From Nocardiopsis kunsanensis DSM 44524 (lineage in GTDB: Bacteria > Actinomycetota > Actinomycetes > Streptosporangiales > Streptosporangiaceae): a stretch of DNA of 64,000 nucleotides. Below are positions 20,610-28,742 of this stretch, one piece after another. The notes beneath the pieces are model-generated. The model worked only from the letters and a program-made list of their open reading frames with translations, was not told where the DNA came from and made no database searches. Location: positions 62,001-126,000 of the forward strand of contig NZ_ANAY01000019.1 of the NCBI RefSeq assembly GCF_000340965.1, in the 5' to 3' direction. Position 1 is the stretch's first letter. Every line of letters begins with the position of its first letter. The translations under genes were made by a program, and so were the position numbers.

Positions 20610-20648
20610 GCCCTGTGCGGGGCGGTGGCGTCCCGCGCTCCACGGATC

Positions 20649-20700
20649 AGGGGCCCCGGTGCCCGGAACGGACCGAAACCGTTCCGGGCGCCGGGGCCCT
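20649..20700 (+). terminator. Very long terminator hairpin after thiI
   Basis: GGGCCCCGG, a T, then GCCCGGAACGG (20651-20671) pairs with 20679-20699, with a single U-G wobble in 21 base pairs and a 7-base loop. TTTGTT follows, so this is a classical intrinsic terminator. Confidence 0.85.
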
Positions 20701-21222
20701 TTGTTCTGGCCACGGGGCCCCTCCACTTTTCGGACTCGACGCAGAAAACACCCTTATACCCTCAAATCGGACTTTCCAGGAATAGCACCAACACCAGGTC
20801 AGGTTTTTCCACCGATTCCACCCGGACCGTGGAAAGACAGCACCCCCGTGAACAGTGATGACACCACCGGAAGCGTGGACCCACGGCGGACAGGGCCACC
20901 CCGGTGCTTCCATTCTGCTTTGAACACCCCTGAAGTGATGGCAAAATGACTGACCGTACACTTCACCGGCCTGGCCTGCGTCCTGCCCGGTACTTCGCGC
21001 CGTTCCCGCCTCGCCACCACCATGGGGGACCGCCGTGGTCGGCCCCCGATCGAGCACAACAACACACCCGGCCGAGACATCGAACGGATGACCTCCGTGC
21101 CCGGCATCGACACCCGAACCGGAAACCAGCCACCGGCCCGTGAGAAAAAATCGGACCGATATCCGGACCCGCCCTTCGGTGCCCTTTCCCGAACCCCTCC
21201 TCCGACGTGAATCGACCGACGA
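20701..21222. other. 520-base intergenic region upstream of the conservon
   Basis: No convincing gene. It has lower GC islands (CCTTATACCCTC near 20751, GGCAAAATGAC near 20940) that may hold promoters, and a spaced inverted repeat TGAAGTG (20931-20937) / CACTTCA (20959-20965). The conservon promoter is presumably here, with a leader of up to a few hundred bases. Confidence 0.5.
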
Positions 21223-22713
21223 ATGCTGTTGACAGACACCTTGGCCCCAGAACAACCGGCCGGGCAGATCTGGGTGTGGGCACTCGTGGTGAGTGTCGTC
21301 GCCCTCCTGGCCGTGTCCGCCTACACGGCGCTCCAGCTGCGCCGGGCCCGCGCTCGGACCGAGCACGACGCCACGCTCCTCGACGGAGCCCGCGCCGAGA
21401 ACGCCCGTCTGCAGGCCGAGACCGACAGCCTGCGGGCCGCCCTCGACGACCGGGAACGCGCCACCCGTTCGGTCGCCACGGACACCTTCCCCCGAGTCAC
21501 CCAGCGGGTGCGGGAAGGTGCTTCCGCCGAGACCGTGCTCGCCGAACTCGACCGCCGGGGCAGGCCCGATCCGGCCACACAGCAGCTGATCGAGGCGATG
21601 ACCCGCTCACTGTGGCGCGGCCACCAGCAGCGCCGTAGGCTGCTCAGCATCGTCAGGGGCTGCTCCGCGCGTGCCCGGGCCGGCGTCGCCCACCTGCGGG
21701 CCGAGGTGCAAGAACGCAGCCTGCCCTACTGGAGCAGCCTGGAGACCACCCAGACCGGTGAACGGGTCCGTGAGGACCTCATGGCCGTGGAAGCCGGCCT
21801 GTCCCGCCTGGAAATGCTCATCCAACGCCTGCTCACCGTCGCCGAGGCCGACCGGATCGGCCGCAACTGGACCCGGCCCCTACGCATCGAACGGGTGGTG
21901 CGCGCAGCGATCGGCAGTGTCCCCGACTTCTCCCGGGTCCGGATGCACTCCCCCTCCTCCCCCGTGGTGGTCGACGGGCGCGCCGTCAACGCGATCATGC
22001 AGGTGACCGCTGAGCTCGTCGACAACGCCACCTCCTTCTCGGCCCCCTCGGAGGCCGTCGTCGTGCACTTCGAGAGCACCGCGATGCGCCTGGGTGTGCA
22101 CATCGACGACAGCGGCCTGGCCATGACCGAGGAACAGCTCGCCGAGGTGCGCCGCCGCCTGGACCCGACCCGTCGGCCCGACATCGCCGAACTCTCCGCC
22201 AACCAACTGGGGCTGCTCGTGGTCCGGCGTTCCGCCGACCCCTTGGGGGCCCACGTAGACATCGGTCCCTCGCCTCGGGGAGGGACCCGGGCCACCATCT
22301 GGATCCCCCGCAACGGCCTGCTGCGCACCGACGAGGCCGCCGTGAGCGCCGCCCTGCCCACCCCGGCCGGCTCCGGGAGCACAGGCGGGGAGAGCACGTT
22401 CCACAGTTCCACCGCTGTCGGCCGTTCCGTTCCCGGGAGCGCCGCCGGGACCCCGGCACCGGTCCCCGTTCCGGAGGCAGCGGCCCCGGATCCGGCACCC
22501 GCCACCGCGAAGGAAGACGCGGCCGAACCCACCGGGGCTGAACGCCCCGCACACCTGCCGCGCCGCCGCCGGGGCGCCACCATCTCCCCGGACCCGGCCT
22601 CGCCCCGGGGCATCGAGGTGCCTCGTGACCATGCCGCCACCAGTCACCGCATCGCCCAATGGCACGCGCACACCCGGCCGACCCCTCCTGCAGAGAAACG
22701 TGAGGACACCTGA
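21223..22713 (+). CDS. cvnA: Conservon sensor-kinase-like membrane protein CvnA
   Basis: First protein of a conservon, an actinomycete operon whose products form a membrane complex resembling a eukaryotic G-protein receptor system. 496 residues. One N-terminal membrane helix (about 15-38), a coiled coil, then a histidine-kinase-like ATPase domain: ELVDNATSFSAP (N box) and HIDDSGLAMTEEQL (G-box-like), with no clear phosphorylatable H box. The C-terminal 120 residues are Pro/Ala/Gly-rich and probably disordered. The ATG at 21223 lacks an obvious ribosome binding site. The stop overlaps cvnB by one base. Confidence 0.93.
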   Translation: MLLTDTLAPEQPAGQIWVWALVVSVVALLAVSAYTALQLRRARARTEHDATLLDGARAENARLQAETDSLRAALDDRERATRSVATDTFPRVTQRVREGASAETVLAELDRRGRPDPATQQLIEAMTRSLWRGHQQRRRLLSIVRGCSARARAGVAHLRAEVQERSLPYWSSLETTQTGERVREDLMAVEAGLSRLEMLIQRLLTVAEADRIGRNWTRPLRIERVVRAAIGSVPDFSRVRMHSPSSPVVVDGRAVNAIMQVTAELVDNATSFSAPSEAVVVHFESTAMRLGVHIDDSGLAMTEEQLAEVRRRLDPTRRPDIAELSANQLGLLVVRRSADPLGAHVDIGPSPRGGTRATIWIPRNGLLRTDEAAVSAALPTPAGSGSTGGESTFHSSTAVGRSVPGSAAGTPAPVPVPEAAAPDPAPATAKEDAAEPTGAERPAHLPRRRRGATISPDPASPRGIEVPRDHAATSHRIAQWHAHTRPTPPAEKREDT

Positions 22714-23123
22714 TGTTGACCGACCTGACCTGGCTCATGGACAAACTTGGTGAGGTCCCCGGGGTACGCCACGTGCTCCTGTTGTCCACCGACGGTCTGG
22801 TGCGTTCGGCCGACAGCACCTTGGGGCGCGACGAGGCCGACGGGCTGGCGGCCTCCGCATGCGGGCTCCTGGCCACGGGGGGCCAGGTCAACACCGTGTT
22901 CGGTGTCCGGGACCCGGTCAGGACCGTGGCCGTGGATCTCGACCCCCACCATCTCCTGGTGATGGGGGCCGGTGCGGGATCCGCCCTGGCCGTGCTCGCG
23001 GACCTGTCACGTCCGGCGGCCGACCTCGGTGTGGTCGCCACGGAGATGGGCCGGCTGGTCGAACGCCTGCCGGAACAGCTGGCCACACCCAGCCGCCACG
23101 GCAGCGGGACGGCCTCAGCATGA
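22713..23123 (+). CDS. cvnB: Conservon roadblock/LC7 protein CvnB
   Basis: 136-residue roadblock/LC7-fold protein (LTWLMDKLGEVPGVRHVLLL, then VDLDPHHLLVMGAG), the type that binds and often regulates small GTPases such as CvnD. Its ATG shares a base with the cvnA stop (TGATG), and its own stop overlaps cvnC as ATGA. Confidence 0.94.
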   Translation: MLTDLTWLMDKLGEVPGVRHVLLLSTDGLVRSADSTLGRDEADGLAASACGLLATGGQVNTVFGVRDPVRTVAVDLDPHHLLVMGAGAGSALAVLADLSRPAADLGVVATEMGRLVERLPEQLATPSRHGSGTASA

Positions 23124-23482
23124 TGGACCCGGACGTCCCCGACGGCCTCTACATGGTCGTCGGCGGCCGGAGCGGCACCACCCTGCGTCCGGATCCCTTC
23201 TCACTCGTGATCACCGAGCGGGCCGACACCTCGGAACTGTCCCTGGAAGAGGCCGACATCGTGCGGATCTGCGGCCGACCGATCTCCCCGGCCGAGCTGG
23301 GGGCCCGTCTGAACATCCCGTTGGGCGCGGTCACCATCCTGCTGGCCGATCTCCTCGACCGGGGACACATCACCCTGCGCGCTGCGGGCGCACTCGGACC
23401 TCTGGAGACATCCGTGCCCCCGGCCGACGACCGTCGACTCTTGGAGAAACTACGTGTCGGTCTCATCAACCTCTCTGTATGA
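23120..23482 (+). CDS. cvnC: Conservon DUF742 protein CvnC
   Basis: 120-residue DUF742 protein with a winged-helix-like pattern (SPAELGARLNIPLGAVTILL, DLLDRGHITL). CvnC binds other conservon products in Streptomyces. The first of two adjacent ATG codons (23120) forms an ATGA overlap with cvnB. Its 3' end overlaps cvnD by 29 bases. Confidence 0.93.
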   Translation: MMDPDVPDGLYMVVGGRSGTTLRPDPFSLVITERADTSELSLEEADIVRICGRPISPAELGARLNIPLGAVTILLADLLDRGHITLRAAGALGPLETSVPPADDRRLLEKLRVGLINLSV

Positions 23483-24062
23483 ACCCCTGGCCCCCTCCAC
23501 CACTGTCTCCCTGAAGATCCTGGTCACCGGTGGCTTCGGGGTGGGCAAGACGACCCTGGTGAGTTCGATCAGCGAGATCACCCCGCTGACCACCGAGGCC
23601 GAGATGACCCAGGCCGGCGCCGGCGTGGACGAGGGTCTCGAGCTGCGGCCGGACAAGACCACCACCACGGTCGCCTTCGACTTCGGCCGGATCAGCATCG
23701 ACGAGGAGATCGTGCTCTACCTGTTCGGGGCTCCCGGCCAGGAGCGTTTCCACGCCCTCTGGGAACGCCTCTGCCAGGGGGCCGTGGGCGCGGTCGTGCT
23801 GGTGGACACCCGCGATGTGGAGAGTTCCTTCGCCGCTCTCGACCGTGTGGAGCGTGCCGGTCTGCCGCACCTGGTCGCCCACAACCCCTTCGGTGACGAG
23901 GACAGGCGGTGGAGCCTGGAGGAGATCCGCACCAGCCTCGACCTCGACCCGGGCACCCCCCTGTTGCGCTGCGACGCCCGCGATCCCGCCCAGGTGGGCA
24001 CGGCCCTGGCGGAACTGGTCCTGCACCGCCAGCACATGTTGGAAGGAACGACCGTGCGATGA
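23454..24062 (+). CDS. cvnD: Conservon small GTPase CvnD
   Basis: 202-residue Ras-like GTPase: P-loop GGFGVGKTT (26-34), switch II/Walker B GAPGQERF, and HNPFGDEDR in the region of the NKxD specificity motif, which is altered as in other CvnD proteins. It is thought to cycle between CvnA/B/C-bound and free states. The GTG at 23454 has GGAG 8 bases upstream, inside cvnC. Stop overlaps cvnE (ATGA). Confidence 0.94.
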   Translation: MSVSSTSLYEPLAPSTTVSLKILVTGGFGVGKTTLVSSISEITPLTTEAEMTQAGAGVDEGLELRPDKTTTTVAFDFGRISIDEEIVLYLFGAPGQERFHALWERLCQGAVGAVVLVDTRDVESSFAALDRVERAGLPHLVAHNPFGDEDRRWSLEEIRTSLDLDPGTPLLRCDARDPAQVGTALAELVLHRQHMLEGTTVR

Positions 24063-25423
24063 AGGACACCGCGAACACAGGCCACCAGGACGGTCCGGCC
24101 GGCCGTCCGCAGAGCTCGACCGATCGGAAGAAGACCACCATGGACCACCCGGAGCTGCCGTTCTCCCTGCCCTCCTCCCACGAGGGAGCGCTGCGGTTGG
24201 GGGGAGACATGTACCAGGGTGATCCGGCCGGGCTCTTCCGGGACCTGCGCCGGCGCCACGGCGCGGTGGCGCCGGTGCTCCTGGCCTGGGACGTCCCCGC
24301 GTGGCTGGTCCTGGGCTACTCGGAGTTGCTCCAGGTGACCTGTGCTCCGGAACTCTTCGGACGGTCCTTCCACCGGTGGAGGCTACTGGACCTGCTGCCC
24401 CCGGACTGGCCGCTGTGGCCGCTGATCGGGGGCGGGTTGGCCACCGACGCCCTGATCTACAGCGAGGGCGAGGAGCACCGGCGCCGGTCGGCCGTGCTCA
24501 ATCAGGCCCTCGCACGCATCGACCAGTGGGAGTTCGAGGAGCACTGCCACAGGTCCGCGCTGCGCCTGATCGACGATTTCGCCCAGAAGGGGCAGACGGA
24601 GTTGATCTCCTCCTACGCGCAACTGCTGCCCGTACTGGCCCTCGGTTGGGCCGTGGGTGTGCCCGAGAAGGACCACGACGCCCTGGTCACCGGTTTCCTC
24701 CAGTTGATGGGTGCCGGGGGCGACCCCGCCCAGGGTATGGCCGACGTGGAACGTATCTGCGGCGAGCACGCGACACGGGTCATGGCCACCCCCGGAAACG
24801 ATGTCGCCTCGTACCTGGCCTACAGCGGGCTGGGTCTCACGCACCGCCAGCTCACAGCGGACATCTTCATCGCCATCATCGGCGGTCACCAGACCTGTGC
24901 CAACTGGATCGGCAGCACCATCAGGCTCATGCTCACCGACCAGTCACACACCGATTCGCTCACGCGGGGCCGCCGTTCGGTCACCGAGGCCGCGCGTGAG
25001 GTCCTCAAGGACGACACCCCGACCCAGATCTACGCGGGGCGGTGGACCACCCGCTCCACCCAGTTGGCGGGTACGGCCATCCCCGCGGGCGATCTGGTCC
25101 TGCTCGGGCTGGCGGCCGCGCACGAGGACCCGCTGTTCCGGCCCCCGGGCCGGTCCAAGGACCAGCACCACAGCCGTGCCTACCTCTCCTTCTCCCACGG
25201 GCCGCACGGCTGCCCCCACATGGCCCGTCCGTTGGCCGAGAGCATCACGGTCAGCGCCATCGAGACCCTGCTCACCCGACTCCCCGATCTGCATCTGGCC
25301 GTCCCCGCGGACCAGTTGCGCTGGCAGCCCCAGGTCCTCATCCGTGCCCTGGAGGAACTGCCGGTCGATTTCACCCCACCCACACAACCATCCGATCCCC
25401 TAGGAGATTCTCTGTGGCTCTGA
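24059..25423 (+). CDS. cvnE: Conservon cytochrome P450 with atypical oxygen-activation motif (CvnE type)
   Basis: 454-residue P450-like protein coupled to cvnD by ATGA. The heme-binding loop reads FSHGPHGCP with the ligand Cys385. The I-helix motif is IGGHQT (274-279) instead of AGxET, so the acidic residue that normally helps cleave O2 is Gln278. The ExxR region is present as EAAREVL. The protein may bind heme yet have limited or unusual monooxygenase activity; that is inference. Conservons with P450 genes are known in Streptomyces. Confidence 0.85.
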   Translation: MKDTANTGHQDGPAGRPQSSTDRKKTTMDHPELPFSLPSSHEGALRLGGDMYQGDPAGLFRDLRRRHGAVAPVLLAWDVPAWLVLGYSELLQVTCAPELFGRSFHRWRLLDLLPPDWPLWPLIGGGLATDALIYSEGEEHRRRSAVLNQALARIDQWEFEEHCHRSALRLIDDFAQKGQTELISSYAQLLPVLALGWAVGVPEKDHDALVTGFLQLMGAGGDPAQGMADVERICGEHATRVMATPGNDVASYLAYSGLGLTHRQLTADIFIAIIGGHQTCANWIGSTIRLMLTDQSHTDSLTRGRRSVTEAAREVLKDDTPTQIYAGRWTTRSTQLAGTAIPAGDLVLLGLAAAHEDPLFRPPGRSKDQHHSRAYLSFSHGPHGCPHMARPLAESITVSAIETLLTRLPDLHLAVPADQLRWQPQVLIRALEELPVDFTPPTQPSDPLGDSLWL

Positions 25424-26655
25424 GCCTTTCCAGACCGGTGCACCGACTCGATCCCCTCAGCCCCGATCTGCACGAGGACGCCTCGCGCATGCGAGAGCAC
25501 GGCCCCATCGTCCCCGTCGAACTCCCCGGCGGCGTGGCCATGTGGGCCGTCACCCGCGACGAACCCGGCCGCAACCTCCTCAAGGACGCCGAACGCTTCA
25601 CGAAGAACCCCCGCCACTGGGCCGCCCTGAACCGCGGTGAGATCCCCCAGGACTGGCCGCTCCTGAGCCTGGCCGCCCCCGCGGGCCGTTCCCTCAACAT
25701 CGTCGACGGCCCCGAACACCGCCTCCTGCGCCGCCCCCTGGCCCAGGCACTCACCGCCCGCCGGGTCCAGGCCCTGGAACCCGTCATCAGCGCCCTGGCC
25801 GACCGGCTCCTCGGTGAGCTGGAACAAGCCGCGCAGAAGGCCCCGGACGGGGTCGTCGACTTCCGCTCCCTGGTGGCCTGGCCACTGCCGATGGGCGTCA
25901 TCGGCTCCCTGCTCGGGGTGGAGGAGGCCGACCACCCCGAACTCGGGCGGCTCTACAGTGACCTGTTCGACGACACCCGCAAGGACAGCCGCGACGCCGA
26001 AGGGCGCTTGCACGCCTGGCTCGACTCACTCGTGGCCCAGCGCGAACGCGACCCGGGCAACGACCTGACCAGCGCCCTGTTGGCCCTGCCCCCCGGGGAA
26101 CGGCTGGAACGCGACGACCTCGTCGTCACCCTCTACGTGGTGCTGGCTGCCGGCCACGAGACCACCGCCCATCTGCTGTTGAACGCCACCCGCGCCCTCA
26201 GCTCCCGGCCCGAACAGGTGGAGCTGCTCCGCTCCGGGCAGGTGCCGTGGGAGCGCGCCGTGGAGGAGACCATGCGGTGGGACTCCCCGACCGCGAATTT
26301 CCTCACCCGTTTCGCGACCGAGGACGTCGACGGTGCCGACGTCCACCCCGATGCCGACGGCGTGCACATCGCCGAGGGCGACCCGGTCCTGGTCTCCTAC
26401 ATCGCGATGGGCCGTGACCCGGACCGTTACGGACCGACCGCCGGCGAGTTCGACGTGCGCCGTACCGAGACCAACTCCAGTTTCGGTTACGGCGCACACT
26501 TCTGTATCGGGGCGCCGTTGGCCCGGTTGGAGGCCCGTGTCGTGCTGTCCCGTGTCTTCGGCCGGTGGCCGGGGCTGACCGTGGTCGGGGACGTGCCGCG
26601 TTCCCCCACGATGCTGGTCAACTCGCACACCCGCCTCGACGTGCGGCTGCGGTGA
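25414..26655 (+). CDS. cvnF: Conservon cytochrome P450, canonical (CvnF type)
   Basis: 413-residue bacterial P450 with all usual motifs: AGHETT in the I helix (246-251), ETMRW as ExxR, and the heme loop FGYGAHFC with Cys364. GTG at 25414 with GGAG 7 bases upstream; it overlaps cvnE by 10 bases. Substrate unknown. It closes the operon and faces the convergent aroF. Confidence 0.92.
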   Translation: MALSLSRPVHRLDPLSPDLHEDASRMREHGPIVPVELPGGVAMWAVTRDEPGRNLLKDAERFTKNPRHWAALNRGEIPQDWPLLSLAAPAGRSLNIVDGPEHRLLRRPLAQALTARRVQALEPVISALADRLLGELEQAAQKAPDGVVDFRSLVAWPLPMGVIGSLLGVEEADHPELGRLYSDLFDDTRKDSRDAEGRLHAWLDSLVAQRERDPGNDLTSALLALPPGERLERDDLVVTLYVVLAAGHETTAHLLLNATRALSSRPEQVELLRSGQVPWERAVEETMRWDSPTANFLTRFATEDVDGADVHPDADGVHIAEGDPVLVSYIAMGRDPDRYGPTAGEFDVRRTETNSSFGYGAHFCIGAPLARLEARVVLSRVFGRWPGLTVVGDVPRSPTMLVNSHTRLDVRLR

Positions 26656-26694
26656 ACCGTCCCGGCCGGTGAACCGGCGCGGGCGGCCCCACCG

Positions 26695-26731
26695 GCGCCG
26701 GCCCCGGTCCCGCTCAGGGAGGGGCCGGCGC
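26695..26731. terminator. Bidirectional terminator between cvnF and aroF
   Basis: GCGCCGGCCCC (26695-26705) pairs perfectly with 26721-26731 around a 15-base loop, between convergent genes. Confidence 0.65.
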
Positions 26732-26739
26732 AGCCGGAC

Positions 26740-27786
26740 CTACAGGCCGACCGGCTGCCGCTCCGGGGCCGGGGTCAGAGTCCGGCCGGTGAGCGCGGCG
26801 AGGGTGCCCGCCAGGTCGCGCAGCTCGGCCAGGTCCTCCTCCAACAGCGCCTGGGGGCCGTCGCACAGGGCGGTCTCGGGGTGCGGGTGCACGTCCACGA
26901 TGACCCCGTCGGCACCGATGGCCACGGCCGCGCGGGAGAGCGGAAGGACCAGGTCGCGCTTGCCGCCCGAGTGCGAGGGGTCGACGATGACCGGCAGGTG
27001 CGAGAGCTTCTGCGCGACCGGCACGGCACTGATGTCGAGGGTGTTGCGGGTGGCCTTCTCGAAGGTGCGGATGCCGCGCTCGCACAGCACGATGTCGAGG
27101 TTGCCGCGCTGGGCGACGTACTCGGCGGCCATCAACCACTCCTCGATGGTGGCGTTCATGCCGCGCTTGAGCAGGACCGGCTTGCCCGCGTCCCCGACCG
27201 CCTGGAGCAGGGCGAAGTTCTGCATGTTGCGGGTGCCGATCTGGAGCATGTCGGCGTGGGAGGCGACCAGGTCGACGTCGGCGGCGTCCACGACCTCGGT
27301 GACGATCGGCAGCCCGGTCTCCTCGCGCACGTCGGAGAGGATCTTCAGACCTTCCTCGCCCAGGCCCTGGAAGGCGTAGGGGGAGGTACGGGGCTTGTAG
27401 GCACCGCCGCGGAGCAGGGACGCCCCCGCGGTCCGGGCCATACGGGCGGCCTCCAGGGTCTGTTCGGGGGTCTCCACGGCGCAGGGGCCCGCGATGACGG
27501 ACATGTTCTCGCCGCCGACCGGGACGCCGCGCACGCTGACAACGGAACGGCTGTCGTGGTTCTCCCTGCTCACGAGCTTGTAGGGGGCGGAGATACGCAG
27601 TACCTCGGCCACGCCGGGCCTGGCGGCCAGCCCCAGGTCCTGGAACCGGTCGACCTCACCGACCAGACCGATGATGGTGCGGCTGACCCCGCGGGTGACG
27701 TAGGCCTCACCTCCGACGGAGGAGACCAGTTCGACGAGCGCGTCGATGTTGGCGGGTGTGGCGTCCGGTGCCATGACGATGACCAT
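26740..27786 (-). CDS. aroF: DAHP synthase (3-deoxy-7-phosphoheptulonate synthase), type I beta
   Basis: First step of the shikimate pathway: PEP plus erythrose 4-phosphate. 348 residues. The N-terminal 70 residues form a ferredoxin-like regulatory domain (MVIVMAPDATPANIDALVEL); then IAGPCAVETPEQ, RGGAYKPRTSPYAFQG, KRGMNATIEEWL and IVDPSHSGG are the barrel motifs of the AroF/KDO8P-related class. The ATG at 27786 opens the family N-terminus; the frame continues upstream through a leader containing a 24-codon aromatic-rich peptide and a hairpin. It is convergent with the conservon. Confidence 0.93.
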   Translation of the reverse strand: MVIVMAPDATPANIDALVELVSSVGGEAYVTRGVSRTIIGLVGEVDRFQDLGLAARPGVAEVLRISAPYKLVSRENHDSRSVVSVRGVPVGGENMSVIAGPCAVETPEQTLEAARMARTAGASLLRGGAYKPRTSPYAFQGLGEEGLKILSDVREETGLPIVTEVVDAADVDLVASHADMLQIGTRNMQNFALLQAVGDAGKPVLLKRGMNATIEEWLMAAEYVAQRGNLDIVLCERGIRTFEKATRNTLDISAVPVAQKLSHLPVIVDPSHSGGKRDLVLPLSRAAVAIGADGVIVDVHPHPETALCDGPQALLEEDLAELRDLAGTLAALTGRTLTPAPERQPVGL

Positions 27787-27848
27787 GTGGGTTGTCCCTG
27801 TGTGTCGAGTGCGGTCGAGCCGCCGGGGACCGTCGCCCGGAACGCAGA

Positions 27849-27877
27849 GAGCCCCGGGCCTGTCCGGCCCGGGGCTC
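27849..27877 (-). promoter_or_regulatory. Attenuator-like hairpin in the aroF leader
   Basis: GAGCCCCGGGCC (27849-27860) pairs perfectly with 27866-27877, loop of 5. It lies 18 bases after the leader peptide stop and 62 bases before the aroF ATG. The minus-strand tail TCTCTGCGTT is only moderately U-rich. Confidence 0.65.
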
Positions 27878-27895
27878 CTGGAGAAGTCGTCTGTG

Positions 27896-27970
27896 TCAGC
27901 GCAGCGCTTTACAGGCGACCGTCCGGGGTACGGGCCGGTAGCCATAAAAGCGCCAAAAGTTCCGCTGCAT
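27896..27970 (-). CDS. Aromatic-rich leader peptide of aroF
   Basis: 24-codon peptide starting MQRNFWRFYGYR, so Phe, Trp, Phe, Tyr and Tyr occur within seven residues, followed by a less distinctive half ending in CKALR. All three end products of the pathway are represented. The ATG is 7 bases after TATAGT, so translation probably begins at the mRNA 5' end. The hairpin at 27849-27877 follows. This is the layout of a ribosome-mediated attenuator; the aroR leader upstream of aroF in Corynebacterium glutamicum is a parallel I recall. Confidence 0.8.
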   Translation of the reverse strand: MQRNFWRFYGYRPVPRTVACKALR

Positions 27971-27977
27971 GGCAGTG

Positions 27978-27983
27978 ACTATA
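27978..27983 (-). promoter_or_regulatory. -10 hexamer of the aroF leader transcript
   Basis: TATAGT, the best -10 match I noticed in the window, 7 bases before the leader peptide ATG. A -35 element is not clear. Confidence 0.65.
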
Positions 27984-28092
27984 ACCCACACTCTCCCTCC
28001 CCGCACAAGAACGGGGGGAGTGACCTAGCTCTCCTCGGCCACTGGGAGAATGGAGGGGACCTGGCACCGACACGCGAACGGGGGGGAACCGA

Positions 28093-28728
28093 TTGTCCGC
28101 TGGAACGGAGCCCGGCAGACAGGGCGGGGACCGGTCGACCGGCTTCCCACCCGGACAAGCGGTCCGGTACCAGCACAAGGCCCTGCACTACGGGCCGGTA
28201 CCGACCTTCCGGCCCGAGCGCTGGAACCTACGCGTGGTGGGGGCCACCGAGGACCTGGGCGCCTACCACTGGACCCACGAGGAGCTCCAGGAGCTGCCCC
28301 GCACCGAGGCGGTCAGTGATTTCCACTGCGTGATGCGCTTCAGCGTCCCCCAGGTGCGCTGGTCCGGGGTGAGCGCGCTGGACCTGGTCGCGCTGGCGCC
28401 GCCCTCCCCCGAGGCCACCCACGTGATGGTGTGGGGCGAGTACGGCTACAGCGCCAACCTGCGCATGTCGGACTTCCTGGCCCCGTCGGTGCTGCTGGCC
28501 ACCCATTGCGACGGTCGTCCCCTCACCCCCGAGCACGGCCATCCGCTGCGGATGGTGGTGCCCCACCTGTACGGCTGGAAGAGCGTCAAGTGGCTGCGGA
28601 TGGTGGAGTACATGACCGCCGACCGCCGGGGTTTCTGGGAGGAACGCGGGTACCACAACCGGGCCGATCCCTGGCTGGAGCAGCGTTTCTCGGCCCAGGA
28701 GGAACCCGGCGACGGCCCCGCCCGCTGA
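28093..28728 (+). CDS. Sulfite-oxidase-like molybdopterin oxidoreductase
   Basis: 211-residue protein of the sulfite oxidase/YedY catalytic-domain family. The molybdenum ligand is Cys79 in DFHCVMRFSVPQVRWSGV, and MRMVVPHLYGWKSVKWL is the conserved distal block. It is shorter than YedY and has no Tat or secretory signal, so a cytoplasmic protein is likely. The TTG at 28093 has GGGGGGAA about 5 bases upstream. Its natural substrate is unknown. It diverges from the aroF leader. Confidence 0.85.
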   Translation: MSAGTEPGRQGGDRSTGFPPGQAVRYQHKALHYGPVPTFRPERWNLRVVGATEDLGAYHWTHEELQELPRTEAVSDFHCVMRFSVPQVRWSGVSALDLVALAPPSPEATHVMVWGEYGYSANLRMSDFLAPSVLLATHCDGRPLTPEHGHPLRMVVPHLYGWKSVKWLRMVEYMTADRRGFWEERGYHNRADPWLEQRFSAQEEPGDGPAR

Positions 28729-28742
28729 GCCGTCCGCTCCGG

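Noticed and set aside
20524..20949. An open frame crossing the thiI terminator
   Set aside because: It spans a 21-bp terminator hairpin and encodes low-complexity sequence.
21230..21235. TTGACA as a -35 element
   Set aside because: It lies inside the coding start of cvnA with no suitable -10 at 17-bp spacing for a downstream gene.
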